A stretch of DNA of 64,000 bases, from NCBI GenBank assembly GCA_007922225.1, contig ML679956.1, positions 77,885,848-77,949,847 of the forward strand, read 5' to 3'. Shown here piece by piece: positions 1 to 10,639 of the stretch (its first letter is position 1; each line of letters starts with the position of its first letter). The stretch comes from Emydura subglobosa (lineage: Eukaryota > Chordata > Testudines > Chelidae). The translations under genes were made by a program, and so were the position numbers. Under the pieces are notes generated by a model. It searched no databases and was not told the origin of the DNA. It worked only from the letters and a program-made list of their open reading frames with translations.

Positions 1-660
1 GCTGGCTGAGGCGTCAAACCTGGCACCTGGAGCATTGTCTGATTGGTCCAGTCCCTTGGCGGTGTGTATAAAATTTGTCAAATATGTCATAAAAGTTAAA
101 AGACTTAACTCTTCTCAGGGGGATTTGCAGGTGCCTGAGGGAAGCTAACCCTTGCCAGGGGGGGCAGAGTTAGGTGGGGCTGCTCCCCCATCTCCCCTCT
201 CCAGATAGCTGGGGAGGGGGGGTTTCCACCCTCTGTATTCTGCCCAGTGACTGGCACCGGTTACCGACTCTCACCCCTGGGAAGCAGCTGTAAGACTAGT
301 CAGTCAGAGGCTTTCCTCGTGGAGAGCTCCCTGCCGGTCACCTGTCCTCACGGGAAGGTGGAAGGGGGCCTGTGTCTTAGGAGAACATGCTTCTTATGCT
401 AGGTTATCACTTCACTTCCTTCATCGATTACCCAGACCTCATCATCCTCGGGCATCGTTTGGGGGCCACCACCCCCTGGACCATCTGGCCTTAGCAACTG
501 AAAAGGCTCCAAAGATGCATAAAATTACATTGACCGAGTCATCAACTCAGTTAACTAAATACCTTCCCTTAAACCAGTGACCAGAACGTCAAGGTCCGAG
601 GGCACACACAGACGATGTCTGAAACCTGGGTGGCTGGAGTTCCTTTTATAAGCGATGGTA
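1..660. other. Unassigned non-coding DNA
   Basis: I recognise no gene or repeat family here. The sequence is mixed in composition, with short G-rich runs near 150-230, and no open frame resembles a known protein. Confidence 0.5.
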
Positions 661-675
661 GGTGACTACAAGAAA

Positions 676-700
676 TGTGTGTGTGTGTGTGTGTGTGTGT
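676..700 (+). repeat. (GT)n microsatellite
   Basis: About 12 uninterrupted GT units lie directly against the start of the L2/MIR-type tail that follows, a common place for simple repeats to expand. Confidence 0.9.
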
Positions 701-757
701 ACAGCGCCTAGCGTAATGGCCCCCTAGGTGCTACCAACACCGATAATATACAATAAT
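701..757 (+). mobile_element. L2/MIR-type SINE or LINE 3' tail
   Basis: The stretch begins ACAGCGCCTAGCGTAATGG and continues through CCCCTAGGTGCTACC to an AT-rich end. This is the tail shared by L2 LINEs and MIR-like SINEs of reptiles. Only the tail is visible; the tRNA-like head is absent. Confidence 0.6.
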
Positions 758-892
758 GATGCTTTCCACTGGAATTCTGTCCAGGAGGGTATGTTCTATT
801 TGATGAATGCCTGCTTAGGTGTCCTCCCCTGGGGTACTTGGAATTCAATTCTTCTCTCTCATTGGTAAATGAAGATTTCCGTTTCCACATGA

Positions 893-1080
893 TTTAAGCT
901 ATATCTACACCACAGAGCCTCTGCCAGCATAACCCCAAGCATAGACACAGCGCACACTGACGTGAAGCGTTTTTCCGCTCACGTAGGAATACCACCTTGC
1001 TGGATGACATTAGCTATGTGGACAGAAGCACTCTTCTATTGTCATGGCTGTGTCTACACGGGAGGGATAGCTATGTCAGA
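893..1080. mobile_element. GTCTACAC-ended miniature DNA element, degraded
   Basis: The left end reads TATATCTACACCACAG and the right end GTGTCTACACGGGAGGG followed by TAGCTATGTCAG. Internal text about agc-tatgt and cagaagc resembles the better-preserved element at 24640-24896. The ends are not clean, so limits are approximate. It abuts the 3' end of a reverse-strand CR1. Confidence 0.45.
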
Positions 1081-1418
1081 AATCATAGATTAACGCCATT
1101 GTGATCATCTAGTCTGACCTCCTGTATAACACGGGCCAGAGAACTTCCTCAAAGTTATTCCTAGATCTGTTCTTTTAGAAAAACATCCAATCTTCCAGTG
1201 GTTAATTCCCTTCACTGTTAAAAAGTTGCACCTGATTTCCAGTCTGAATTCGTCTACCTTCAACTTCCAGCCATTGGATCATGGTTATACCTTTCTCTGC
1301 TACAGCCCATTATCCAATATTTGTTCCCCCTGTAGGTACTTATGGACTGATCAAGCCACCCCTTCACTTTTTTGTCAAGCTAAACAGATTGAGCTCCTTG
1401 ACTTTGTCACTGTGAGGT

Positions 1419-1777
1419 GACAAAAAAACTTCTTAACCAAATTTCAACGAGAAACTGCAGAGCTGGAACTCAGATGCAAACTTGACGCAGTTAGACTGGG
1501 TCTGAACCGGGACTTGGAATGGTTAAGTAATTGTCACTGTTCACACATTCTCACCTTCTGATCAACGGTTGTGAATAGGCCTCATCTACTCTAACCGAAT
1601 GGACTTTGTTAGCACCTCCCCTCCCCATTGTTATGTTTCTTGCCCTTGGATGTATATATTTACCGCCTATCTGTGATTTCCACTTCATGCATCTGACCAA
1701 GTGGGTTGCAGCCCATGAAAGCTTATGCCCGCAGGAATTTGTTAGTCTTTAAGGTGCTATAGGACTCTCATTGTTTT
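1419..1777 (+). mobile_element. Penelope-like (PLE) fragment inserted in CR1
   Basis: This 359-bp segment has no counterpart in CR1 and sits between direct repeats CACTGTGAGGT (1408-1418) and CACTGCGAGGT (1778-1788), an 11-bp target duplication with one mismatch. Its right end contains AGTGGGTTGCAGCCCATGAAAGC and TTTGTTAGTCTTTAAGGTGC, text that is dispersed in reptile genomes and which I associate with Penelope-like elements. Penelope elements are retrotransposons that use a GIY-YIG endonuclease; no protein is encoded here. The family name is from memory; the insertion structure is directly visible. Confidence 0.6.
1689..1730 (+). ncRNA. Hammerhead-ribozyme-like motif, degraded
   Basis: The order is CTGACCA (1693-1699), a six-pair hairpin with loop TGCA (1701-1711 folding to 1716), then GAAA (1717-1720), then GC-TTAT-GC (1721-1728), which can make a two-pair stem. 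This is the order of a minimal hammerhead: CUGANGA box, stem II, GAAA box, short stem III. Two bases of the first box are changed and the base pair before the expected cleavage site reads CC instead of UC, so activity is not expected. Hammerheads are known from Penelope-like elements; the link here is inferred. Confidence 0.35.
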
Positions 1778-1972
1778 CACTGCGAGGTAAGTTTTCTCAT
1801 CCTTTATTCGTTATTGTTGCTCTTCTCTGGACCTTCTCCAATCTATCAACACCCTTCTTTAAGTGGGGACGCCAGAACAGGACACTGTGTTAGCGCAGTG
1901 GTCACACCAGTGCCAAATAGAGTTGGTATTTTCACACTCTGGCCCAGTGTAACCATGCCAGCATGCGTTTCA

Positions 1973-3430
1973 GGTGTAGACCAAGCCCTACAGCAGGACA
2001 ATTCGTCCCTGCCACTTTATCTAAGTTATCTCAGTTATCCCGTTGTGGATACCTGTTGACCTTCCAGTCCAGCCTAGTGTGGAGGTGATGTCTCAGCTGA
2101 AGACATTTATGGAAATCTGACCTTTTCAGTTGATTTCAGAGATTTGGAAGGATTGATGTAGGCAAATCAGACTGTTTGATGCTCAACCATCTTTTTGGGG
2201 ATATCTTGGGAGAGCCGGGGGTACAGCTGGGTTGTCAGAGAAGCAAGTTAACTAGGCTAGAGAAGCTGCGACGCCTAATTTCTTCTCTTACCTACTCAGA
2301 GATTCCTTAACTCTTTGTGCCCCATATACCTTGTCTTGACCTTCGCAGCATCTGTAAAGGGCAAGGATTTCACAGCTAACTATTCCATGCACAGCCGGTG
2401 TCTGAGATCTACTCAGCTATTTTAGGTAGGTTGCCCAACAGAAGACCCCTTGGGAGGAAGGAGGGGAAAGGGGGCCCTGCCCCGAAGGGGGATCATGGTG
2501 AGATAACCCAGTGTCATCTTGAACCCCCTGCCAGAGCAGGGCCCACATCACACACCTGCTTGGAGTGCCAGTAGCAGATCCCAGCCTATGATCCTGCAAC
2601 AGGACCAGCCCTCTAACCCCTCACAAGCAGCCACGGGAGGGGAGGTGGAAGCCGCGGTGCCTATCCCAAGAAATTCCAGCATTTAGCCATGCTGCTGCTG
2701 TGTTGTTTTTGTTGTTGTTTTTTTAAACCGTGATTTACACAGGGACTTAATTATCACACATACCCTGAGGGCACAAAGAACTCACCACTCCTAAAAAAGG
2801 AAAGGGATTGTGAGCTCCAGAATCCTTTACACACAGCCACAGGGCCTACCACACTCCAGCCGACTCATCTGTAGGACCACGCACAAACAGGGGCCCTTTG
2901 GATTTGCCTCATGTGCTATTTGCGCACAAGCTCCCCCCCATTCTCCTTTCATGTCTTCTGCGAGACTGACAATCACCTGCCCCGGGTGCTTCCCGCACTG
3001 GGGTGACTCAGCTTTCGGCAGACAACGCGCGATGAACGTAAGAGATGGAGCAAGTCCAGCGAAGGACTCACACCTCACAGCAGAATGCTCCAGGCCATTT
3101 CAGGCCGTTGCTTGCTCCTGAGTAAATTAAGTGCCTGAGTGCATGCGCCATAGGGCAATAAATCCTAAGAACTGCATCAGCTCACGCCCGGAGGAGTCTC
3201 AAGCGGAGCTAAAAACCACAGACTTGAATGGCCATTTGCCTGTTACTAAGAGACTTTTTTTTTCCTTCTTCCCAGGTTTTGTTCTTTGCCAAACAGTTTA
3301 ACTGGGCTGGGCGTGCAACTGAGCGCTGAGCTTTAGCTGCCATAAACACTCTGAGCCGTCTAGACGATGGCGTAGGAACTGGAAATTATGGCTATAGTCT
3401 TGTTCTTGAACTACATGTCGTTTTTGCACT
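1973..3430. other. Unassigned non-coding DNA
   Basis: Apart from GTGTAGACCAAGCCCTAC near 1974-1991, which looks like one end of a GTCTACAC-type element, nothing is recognised. ORFs at 2810-3121 (plus) and 2827-3078 (minus) overlap each other and show no protein signature. Confidence 0.45.
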
Positions 3431-3960
3431 GGTGGTTATGTCAAAAATTAGACTCTTAAGGTAGAGATTTTCAAAGGCACAACTGAGAGGCAGGTGCCCA
3501 ACTCTCAACAGCTTTCAGTGCCCCTTGGTGTCTGGTCCAGAGCCCACTGAATCGTGCCCAGAAAATCTCCCCCTACCTTTTCCAAAGGGGCGAGAGGTAC
3601 TGGGGGCCCAACCTGACACCCCTTTCGTATAACGAGGCCCCTTTAAGGGGTCTCAGGTTGGCATGCGAAAGCGAGGGCCTCAAAATCACTAGTCACTTTG
3701 GAAAAATTAGGCCTTAACAACCTTTTCATTTAGATGCCTACAAATAGATTTAGACCTGAGCTTGTCCAGAACCCTGTAAGTAGATTCCTGTAGCCCCACT
3801 GACTTCCATGGGTGGGAGGGTCAACTGCTTGGCTCTCTTCACAGCTTTGGGGTCTAACTCTATATTTCGGCACCCATAAGTGACCTGATTTTCAAGGCTA
3901 TTGAGCGCTCATTAACTTCAATGGGAAATGAGGGCTCAACTCCTTTTGTGATCAAGTCAT
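3431..3960. repeat. Fragments of an unnamed dispersed repeat (GATTTTCAAAGG / TTCAATGGG type)
   Basis: AGATTTTCAAAGGCACAACTG at 3466 and GATTTTCAAGGCTATTGAGC near 3889 with TTAACTTCAATGGGAAATG after it are phrases that recur in reptile intergenic DNA, and again near 50990-51062. Edges and family are unclear. Confidence 0.3.
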
Positions 3961-5000
3961 TAAACAGAAAAGCCCTATGGGTCTTAGCTTCATTTCCACT
4001 GACACCGGGCAGAGGTTTCCCCTAAGATCGAAGCAAAATGCCGCCTTTCCCCATAATCACCAATTCATTGTATTAACCTCGGCATTAGACGGGAATGTAC
4101 TTTATCACCTCTTCCGTATTGCTTCCTCAGAGCGTGCGATCATGCCCACCCAAACCAGCAAAAGACAGTGCGGGGCTCAGATACTATGGTAATAAGGGCC
4201 CGATAGGTATCGGAGATAGATGCACAGGAAATTTTACCCCCTCAGAAGTCATCAGCCTTCCATGATTTTATTTTCCCTGATTGCACCTCTCTATATTTTC
4301 AACACCTCTCTTCAAACATGCCCACAGCAGGGGCCCAACTAGAGCGTTTTAGTGACCGAGCCAAAGGATATGTTGCTTTGGCCAAAATGTAGGCCATCCA
4401 GTCTGCACAATCAAATGATTTTTAAACAGTCAAACAAACAGTGTAGGTGAATGCTTGTAAAAATTCTTTCCTTACTAGAAGGTTTGAGGAGACCGTTTTC
4501 AAGGCGTAGTTAACCTTAGCTAACCTTCAGCAACTCAATCCCCTGGGCCAGACCCTCACCTGACACACACTGACATGGCTCCATTGAATTCACTGGAATG
4601 ATGAGGACAGACACCAGCTGAGGATTTGGATTTAATGACTTTATTTTAGATTTTTTTTTTAAAAAAGGGCCTGATACGCCACTCCATGACATCAGCTTCA
4701 CGCTATCCGAGAAGCCTTGAAATCAGTGGGGTTTTCTTTTACATGAGACAGGCACAGAATTTCCTCTGGGACAGTCCGGGCTTTCAGCCACAGCGGTGTG
4801 AGTCTGGAGTGACGCCACTGAAGGCAACGGACACCCGCTGGTGTAGCTGAGAGGAGAGGCAGTGGAAGCCGTTCTCCACTTTACAACCGAAACAGGGCAC
4901 CCAGGGCACTTTTTAAACGAATAGACTTCTGGTGAATTTAATGTGGCTAGAAAGGGATGGAAGAATACGAGTCGCTCCAGTCAGGAGCGGTAAACTCTTC
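3961..5000. other. Unassigned non-coding DNA with one small repeat fragment
   Basis: Only 4551-4632 looks repetitive: it contains GACATGGCTCCATTGAATTC and ACACCAGCTGAGGATTTGG, a dispersed phrase related to 9455-9520. The rest shows no gene or family that I can name. Confidence 0.4.
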
Positions 5001-5003
5001 TGG

Positions 5004-5125
5004 TGGATAGGGCACTGGTCCAAAAGACGACGTGTTCACATTCGGCCACCGATTTCCTGTCTGACCTTGGGCAAGTCACTTTCAGGCCTGGTTATCTTCA
5101 ATGATGCTCGTATAGATAATAGTGC
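5004..5125 (+). mobile_element. MIR-type SINE
   Basis: The core CTGACCTTGGGCAAGTCACTT (5073-5093) is the diagnostic MIR core. A degenerate tRNA-like head (TGGATAGGGCACTGG) precedes it. The copy is short and strongly diverged, and sits just upstream of a second SINE of the same type. Confidence 0.7.
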
Positions 5126-5207
5126 AACCCAGCTAGGCAGTGCGGTGCAGCAGACGAAGCTGAGACTCAGGGGACCTGGCTCTGCCCTGAACAGCTGGGT
5201 GACCTTG

Positions 5208-5934
5208 TGTGACGGGGTGTTCTCCTCACTGCAGGTGGTGCCCCCCCCTTCGCCGTTCTGGAGGTTAGCTCTGTGGGGCTGACACCCCTTCCTGAGGGGC
5301 ACACCGTCTATCTGTCAGTCTAAGGCCCTTTTCTTGTTCCAGGAACCACAGCGTCCTCCTCATGGCTTGGCCCTCCAGCCAGGTCACTCAGCACCCTCTC
5401 CCCACCCCCCACCTTCTGGGGTCTAGTCCTTCCAAGTCTTTGTCACTCCCACAGTGCCCCAAGGAGGGCCCCATCCGTGCCTCTTCCCCAGTGGCGGGGA
5501 GGGGAGCTCAGGCATGCCTATTACTTAGGGGTCCAGCCCAGGGATCCTACAACACGCAGCCACGGTCAGTTCAATCCCCAGCCCTTGCTCCCTGCGCTGC
5601 TTTCTTCTCTGTGTCCCACAGGCTCTCTTCTCCACCCTTCTCTCTTCAGGTATGCCCCCCTACACCACCCAGCCCAGACCCTCCAAGCTCCTGCTCTTCC
5701 CCTGGCTTCCCTCCTTGCGGGAGGGTCACCATAAACATCCTGCCAGCAGCCTTTTCTGCTGCCAGCTTCCTGGGTCTAGACTAGCCCGGCTCACCTCTGC
5801 TCAGGCGAGCTTCCTTCTGATCAAGGCTCTCTGCCCAGCCTATACCTCCCGCCTTTGCTTTTTAGTAGGGTAATTGGTCCATCTGGCCTCCATTAACCCC
5901 TTCGAGGTAAAAGTGGGGTGGACACCCCATCACA
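5208..5934 (+). mobile_element. Solo LTR (retrotransposon or endogenous retrovirus)
   Basis: The 727-bp segment starts TGTGACGGGGTGT and ends ACACCCCATCACA, so it has TG...CA ends inside a 13-bp imperfect inverted repeat, as LTRs do. Flanks CCTTG (5203-5207) and CCTGG (5935-5939) fit a five-base target duplication with one change. A diverged relative lies at 12402-13115 in the same orientation. No internal retroviral genes adjoin it. Long C-rich ORFs within it are base-composition artefacts. Confidence 0.7.
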
Positions 5935-5989
5935 CCTGGGGAAGTCACTTCACCTTTATCTTGTCCGTTTCCCCTCCCAGCCATGCTCT

Positions 5990-6269
5990 GTGTCCACACT
6001 GCAATTAAACCCCCATGGCTGGCCCATGGCAGCTGACTCAGGCTTGGGCTATGGAGCTGTCAAACTGCAGTGTAGACGTCTGGGCTCGGGCTGGAGTCCA
6101 GGCTCTGAAAGCCAGCGAGGGGGGAGGGTCTTGGAGCCCAGGCTCCTGCCTGCACCCACGCAGCTACATTGCTTCTTTTAGCCCACAGCGCAGGCCCCGC
6201 AAGCCTGTGTCAATTGCCCCAGCTGCCGAGACTTGCCGCTGTGGGTTTTTCTCTGCAGTGCAGACATGC
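5990..6269. mobile_element. Fold-back miniature DNA element (CTGCAATTAAAC type)
   Basis: The ends read GTGTCCACACTGCAATTAAAC and, in reverse, CATGTCTGCACTGCAG. The interior has a further hairpin arm, AAACTGCAGTGTAGACGTC near 6062-6080. Flanking GCTCT (5985-5989) and CCTCT (6270-6274) may be a five-base target duplication. The same family, better preserved, occurs at 63326-63590. Confidence 0.65.
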
Positions 6270-6325
6270 CCTCTAGCACATCGGAGCTCAGATCTTGGCC
6301 TGGCGGGCTCCAGATGTCAGTGCAA

Positions 6326-7091
6326 TAAAATAAAGAAGAACATACACGGTACTGAAAACCAGCCCGGAACACCAGCTCTTGGATTTTGCATGATATTTTA
6401 ATTGGACATTAAGACCACCCACAGCTGTTTCAGTTTGATTTGATAGATGCACTTTACCAATTATTCTTTTCATGTAAATTCTCTTTCCCCCTGCCCACCC
6501 CAAATGACGCCTGCTGCCATGGTGTAAATTCTACACCCTTTTGTCCTGAAGCGTGACCAGGTTTGAGCTCAGCAAGCACTTCCTGGCCAGGATTCACACT
6601 CGGGCTTTGCTTTGCACCCCTGTTTTAAATGAAACTTTATACATTCGTTCAGCTGCTACTTGAAAGCGAATGTTTCATGGCTGTGATTTAAATTTGTACT
6701 GACGTGCATGAGTTAGGACTGGGTCCAAAGAGCATCGAAAGCCACGGTAAGACTCCCAAGGATGATTTTAATAGGCTTTGGATCAAGTCCTTAGATACCA
6801 GATGCAAAAGCTGCTGTTGTTATTACGATCCCCATACACGAAGATCAGCTATATTCTTTCAATCTCAGGGACTTGATTAAATGAAGCCACACACCATGTG
6901 AGAACAAACCCCAAAGTCTCCACGAGATAGAAGAGAATGAGATGTTATGTTCAGCATACAAAACAAAACTCATTTCACAGAGACATTCTCCAAATACTAG
7001 ACCAGAATAAGAACCCAGTAATCTGGAAGTATCTGGAAGTCAGGAACCCATGAATAAGGAAAGGTCATATGGGATGGAGAACTTGCTGTGA
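6326..7091. other. Unassigned non-coding DNA
   Basis: AT-rich sequence with no recognised repeat family or gene. No ORF over about 70 codons that is not a shadow. Confidence 0.45.
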
Positions 7092-7096
7092 TTCTT

Positions 7097-7389
7097 AGGG
7101 CTTGTCTACACAGAGACACTCAGGAAAATTAATCCAAATTAACTTAAAGAGGAATAGCTAAATCACATTAAATCCCTGGGTGGATGCTCTTATTCAGAGT
7201 TAAAGTGTCTTTAATCTGTTTAGTTTAATTCACTTCCAAACTGAATTAAGCAAAATCAAATTAAGGCCACTTTAATTGTGAATAAGCTTATCCACACAAG
7301 GATTTATGCAGTTTAACAAATCCACTTTAAATTCACACTTTTAGTTAATTTGGATTAATTTTCCTGAGTGTCCCCATGTAGATATGCCT
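7097..7389. mobile_element. Miniature inverted-repeat DNA element
   Basis: The left arm AGGGCTTGTCTACACAGAG and the following ACACTCAGGAAAATTAATCC are matched in inverted order at the right end (GGATTAATTTTCCTGAGTGT, then ATGTAGATATGCC). The arms extend for roughly 45 bases. Perfect direct repeats TTCTT at 7092-7096 and 7390-7394 flank it. It encodes nothing, so it must have depended on a transposase made elsewhere. Confidence 0.8.
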
Positions 7390-7394
7390 TTCTT

Positions 7395-8865
7395 CACATA
7401 ACAGCATGTACATCCTCGGACTAGGGGCACTTTAGAAGTGCTTATAGAGAGAAGCACTTATTTCAGTGATCATTAGAACTGATTTGCAGGGTCCTTGTAG
7501 CTAAGTGGGGGGAGCCTTCCTTAAAATGCTGCTGTGTAAATGTCAGTAAAAACGGGATGAAGTGAACCTGTGACTCAATAGACATGATATCTGCCGGTGC
7601 TGAGTCTGCTTTTTGTTGCACCAGTATAAAACACAGGATAGTTCCACAGAGTTACTCTGGATTTATGCTGGTGTACGTAAGAACAGGATTTGGCCCTGAA
7701 ACCATTCACCTGGAGTAGGCACCTCTTAGCCACTGATGAGGTGAGGACAAACGTGTCCAGGTACAGAACAGAGCAACCCAAACCTCTGCCCAACCCTGCA
7801 CCGACAGAATTAGTCTGCCATCTTAAAATGTTCAGTTCCAACTAACGTTGACTTGAAACAATGCTGAGGTGCCTCTGCATTTCTGGCATTTGGCTGGACC
7901 CAAAAGGTTGCCAGAAAGGCAAACCAAAAGGTATTTCCAGACCAGCCAAAATCCAGAATTTTGAAATCTTGCAAGAAGTCCAAAGTGGCTAATGGCCTAA
8001 GCATGCAAGCTGCTCAGACAGACCCTCGGGCATGTCCAGAGCCCTAGTGAAGTTAATGAAACGCTGCATGACTGCGGGGCTTTATCTGCTCAGAGCACCT
8101 AGCAGGATCTGGGCTTACAAATTCAAGAGACAGAACTTTTTGGAGACCACCCACCCCTGAGATGGAGCACGGCCCCTGGATCATTAGCAAAAAGAGAACA
8201 CGGAGCTTGGTAAATTTTAGCCTTGGGTATTACGTTTTTCTCACTCTATAATTACAGGACTCACTGGGACACTTCTTGTCATCCCTATTTCGCCAGACAA
8301 TGGGCGCAAATTTTCCTCCTCCCAGTTTTCTTGTGCACAAAGAGAGCTAATTGCACGGGAATGTCAGGGCAGCAGAAAGCGCGTCTGCCAGCTGGGTAGC
8401 TAAATTCAGTTCGCTGTCAATTCCAGATGAAATAAACTGCCGCAAATTTTGTGCTAGTGGAAGGCGAGGAACTGACAGCTCCGGGGACTGGCGCGTCTTC
8501 AGATTTAAGGAGGGAAAAGATCCTCTAGCTGTTGTGACTCGTCCTGAATTTCAGCTCCCACCTACGGTATCTGGGAGCCTCATCCTGCTGCTATTAAAAT
8601 CAGTGGGGATTTGGCTACTTATGGGAGCAGGATTGGGACCTTAACAACCAAACCTCTGTACTGAGCCTGCGAGCATTCACACAGATGAGGATTCTGCTGC
8701 AGTCAATGATGCATTTGTCACCTCCAGGCTCCCGTTATCACACCTGGGAATGAAACCAGATCTCCAGTGGGGACAAAGCGCAGCAATCCAACCACCCTGC
8801 AAAACGGGAGAAGCAGCGCCCATGACACGGCTGCTCTGATCATTTGCCATCCAAAACCGGCTCCG
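7395..8865. other. Mostly unassigned DNA with two small repeat fragments
   Basis: 7640-7705 (AGTTACTCTGGATTTATGC, then AGGATTTGGCCCTGAAA) and 8590-8640 (TATGGGAGCAGGATTGGG) are short dispersed reptile phrases. Nothing else is recognised. The ORF at 8351-8644 has no known signature. Confidence 0.4.
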
Positions 8866-8869
8866 ACTT

Positions 8870-9170
8870 AAGGTCCTGGTCTTGATCTTCAGTGTTCTCA
8901 ACAGATGCTGGGTCCTCCCATCTTTCCTTCCATGTCCTGACCACCTCCTGAGCTCCACGGGGAATCGGAAGCGATCAGCAAGAGGGAGATTGGAAGGCTG
9001 GAAGACACTGCATTCTCAGTGGCCTGGCCCACAGCTCTGGAATACCCTCCCACTCACCTTACTGCAGTCAGCACACAAAGCCAGAGCCATCTCTTTGCCA
9101 TTGCTTTCCCGTAGCGATAATGCCCCAGTAATAAATGCAATAAACTCTCTTGCAGTGCAGGGGCAGGGAG
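8870..9170 (+). mobile_element. L2-like LINE fragment (end of ORF2)
   Basis: In the plus frame the segment reads PQLWNTLPLTLLQSAHKARA (from about 9028), which resembles the LWNSLP...L motif near the C-terminus of L2-clade LINE proteins. An ORF of 134 codons (8882-9286) runs through it, but the start is arbitrary and no reverse-transcriptase motif is present. It is best read as a remnant of an old L2-like element. Confidence 0.45.
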
Positions 9171-9284
9171 ACATACTAAAGAGACAGCCTGTAGTTAGGA
9201 TTTGTCTAGACGAGGCAGTTCACACCAGTGTAGCTACATGTATTATTATAGTTTGCACTGCAGCTGTACTTCGAGGCCCCAGCT

Positions 9285-9420
9285 GAGATCAGGGCATCAT
9301 TGTGCTAGGCACAGACAGAGTCAGTCTCTGCCCCAGAGATTTTACAATCTTACTAGACTAAAGGTAGGAAGGAAAAATGCGGCACAGAGAGGGCAAAGCA
9401 CTCAGCCAAGGTCACACAAG
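9285..9420 (-). mobile_element. MIR-type SINE, partial
   Basis: In plus reading it contains CATCATTGTGCTAGGCACAG, TCTGCCCCAGAGATTTTACA and CAGCCAAGGTCACACAAGG, the reverse complement of a MIR tail and core. The tRNA-like head is lost. Confidence 0.65.
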
Positions 9421-9769
9421 GCCTCAGTTGCCTCGGTTTACAGACTTCGCTCCTCTGCTTATGTCAGCTGGCATCACCCTAATGAAGTCAACACCACACT
9501 GATTTATACGAGGAGGATCTGGCCCACATGAAGGTTGATTTCAATGCAGATTGTCCCAGAGGAGACACACACACACTGCTCTCTCAAGAAGATCTTAATT
9601 TTTATTACTGCTGATTATGTTGTAAGGCTATCAAGAGTATTCAGAGTTATTCTAATTAACGATACATATTTTTGGAAGCGATTAACTCTCATGCTTCAGG
9701 GGCTCCAGCCAATCTCTAACTCTGGGAGCTCAGGCTGAGACAATGTGAGAGACAGATTATTTCATACCT
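9421..9769. other. Unassigned DNA with a repeat fragment
   Basis: 9455-9520 (GAAGTCAACACCACACTGAT, then GAGGATCTGGCCCACATGAAG) resembles the fragment at 4551-4632. The rest is unassigned. Confidence 0.4.
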
Positions 9770-9774
9770 ATTAT

Positions 9775-9882
9775 TGCAGGGTTCTCACACCTTCTTCTGA
9801 AGTGGCTGGTGCTGGTCATTGTCAGAGACAAGGCACTGGACTAGATGGACCTTGGGTCTGATCTAGTCTAGAGGTTCCAAAG
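9775..9882 (+). mobile_element. CR1 LINE 3' end fragment
   Basis: GGCTGGTGCTGGTCATTGTC and GACTAGATGGACCTTGGGTC match the last 100 bases of a reptilian CR1. The AT-rich octamer tail is not clear. Confidence 0.6.
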
Positions 9883-10270
9883 TTGTTATACAGTGTAAGT
9901 AAAAGTCATGCAGACCAAAGGCAGATGTTTGTTTTGAGCATGGAAAAAAATACATCACCAGGCAGCCTCCGGTGCAGCAGAATTGGTAGCCCCAGGCCAG
10001 CAAGGCTGTCTCGATAAGCTGATGGTTCTAGTTCACTGTGATTTTCTTTCTCTGTCTCTGTAGAACTATTTATTATTGATGGTAATTTCTGCAAAACTTT
10101 CATAATTCTCCACACACAACACCTAATACTTTTAGAGACAGCGGTGGACCTGGACTTTAACTCTGGGTTTCTTGTTTAATTGCACTCTACTGCATTCCCG
10201 GGAGACACGTTTCAACTCCCAAAGGTACAGAATGGGATTGTTAACTACCAGTGCTGTTACATTTCAAGTC
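9883..10270. other. Unassigned non-coding DNA
   Basis: No repeat or gene recognised. Confidence 0.45.

Positions 10271-10274
<4 letters not shown>

Positions 10275-10311
<37 letters not shown>
10275..10311 (+). repeat. (AG)18 microsatellite
   Basis: An uninterrupted run of AG dinucleotides. Its purity suggests it is likely length-polymorphic. Confidence 0.95.
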
Positions 10312-10314
<3 letters not shown>

Positions 10315-10638
10315 TTCCAGCATTTAAAATACTCCTTTTAACTTTCATAGACTTATAACATGAGAGACATAAAAAGCTAGAAATTCTGAAGCTTTAAGTT
10401 CCTCCCATGGGATTTATTATATTCAAGGATATAAATTTGCATTAAAAATACTTTATAGCTCCACTTGATGAAATGTTTGCTGGGCTATAAATCATTATCC
10501 CATTCTTTATTGTGCTGGCACAGTAGTACAAAATGTGGACTTCTCCAGTTCATCTCAGTGAAGCAATTAAAGGTGGCTATTTACTCTTAATATTTTTAAC
10601 TACTTCCCTCCATTATCTTACACAACAAGGTTGAGATC
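10312..10638. other. AT-rich unassigned DNA
   Basis: No recognisable repeat or gene; no open frame of note. Confidence 0.45.
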
Positions 10639-10639
10639 T

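Larger units (their letters stand above)
1083..1972 (-). mobile_element. CR1 LINE 3' portion, split by an insertion
   Basis: On the reverse strand this matches the 3' part of a turtle-type CR1. The 3' end lies at 1083 (CATAGATTAACGCCATTGTGATC in plus reading) and the copy runs to about 1972 through CTTCTCTGGACCTTCTCCAA. It is interrupted at 1419-1777. CR1 is a non-LTR retrotransposon whose copies are usually 5' truncated, as here. Substitutions are many, so the copy is old. No coding sequence survives. Confidence 0.75.
5135..6325 (+). mobile_element. MIR-type SINE split by an LTR and a fold-back element
   Basis: Three blocks make one SINE. 5135-5207 holds the head and AGCTGGGTGACCTTG. 5935-5989 resumes with GGGGAAGTCACTTCACC and the C/T-rich stretch that follows the core. 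6270-6325 carries the tail CTCTAGCACATCGGAGCTCAG through an AATAAA-like end. A solo LTR (5208-5934) and a miniature DNA element (5990-6269) separate the blocks, so the SINE is the oldest of the three. Confidence 0.65.
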
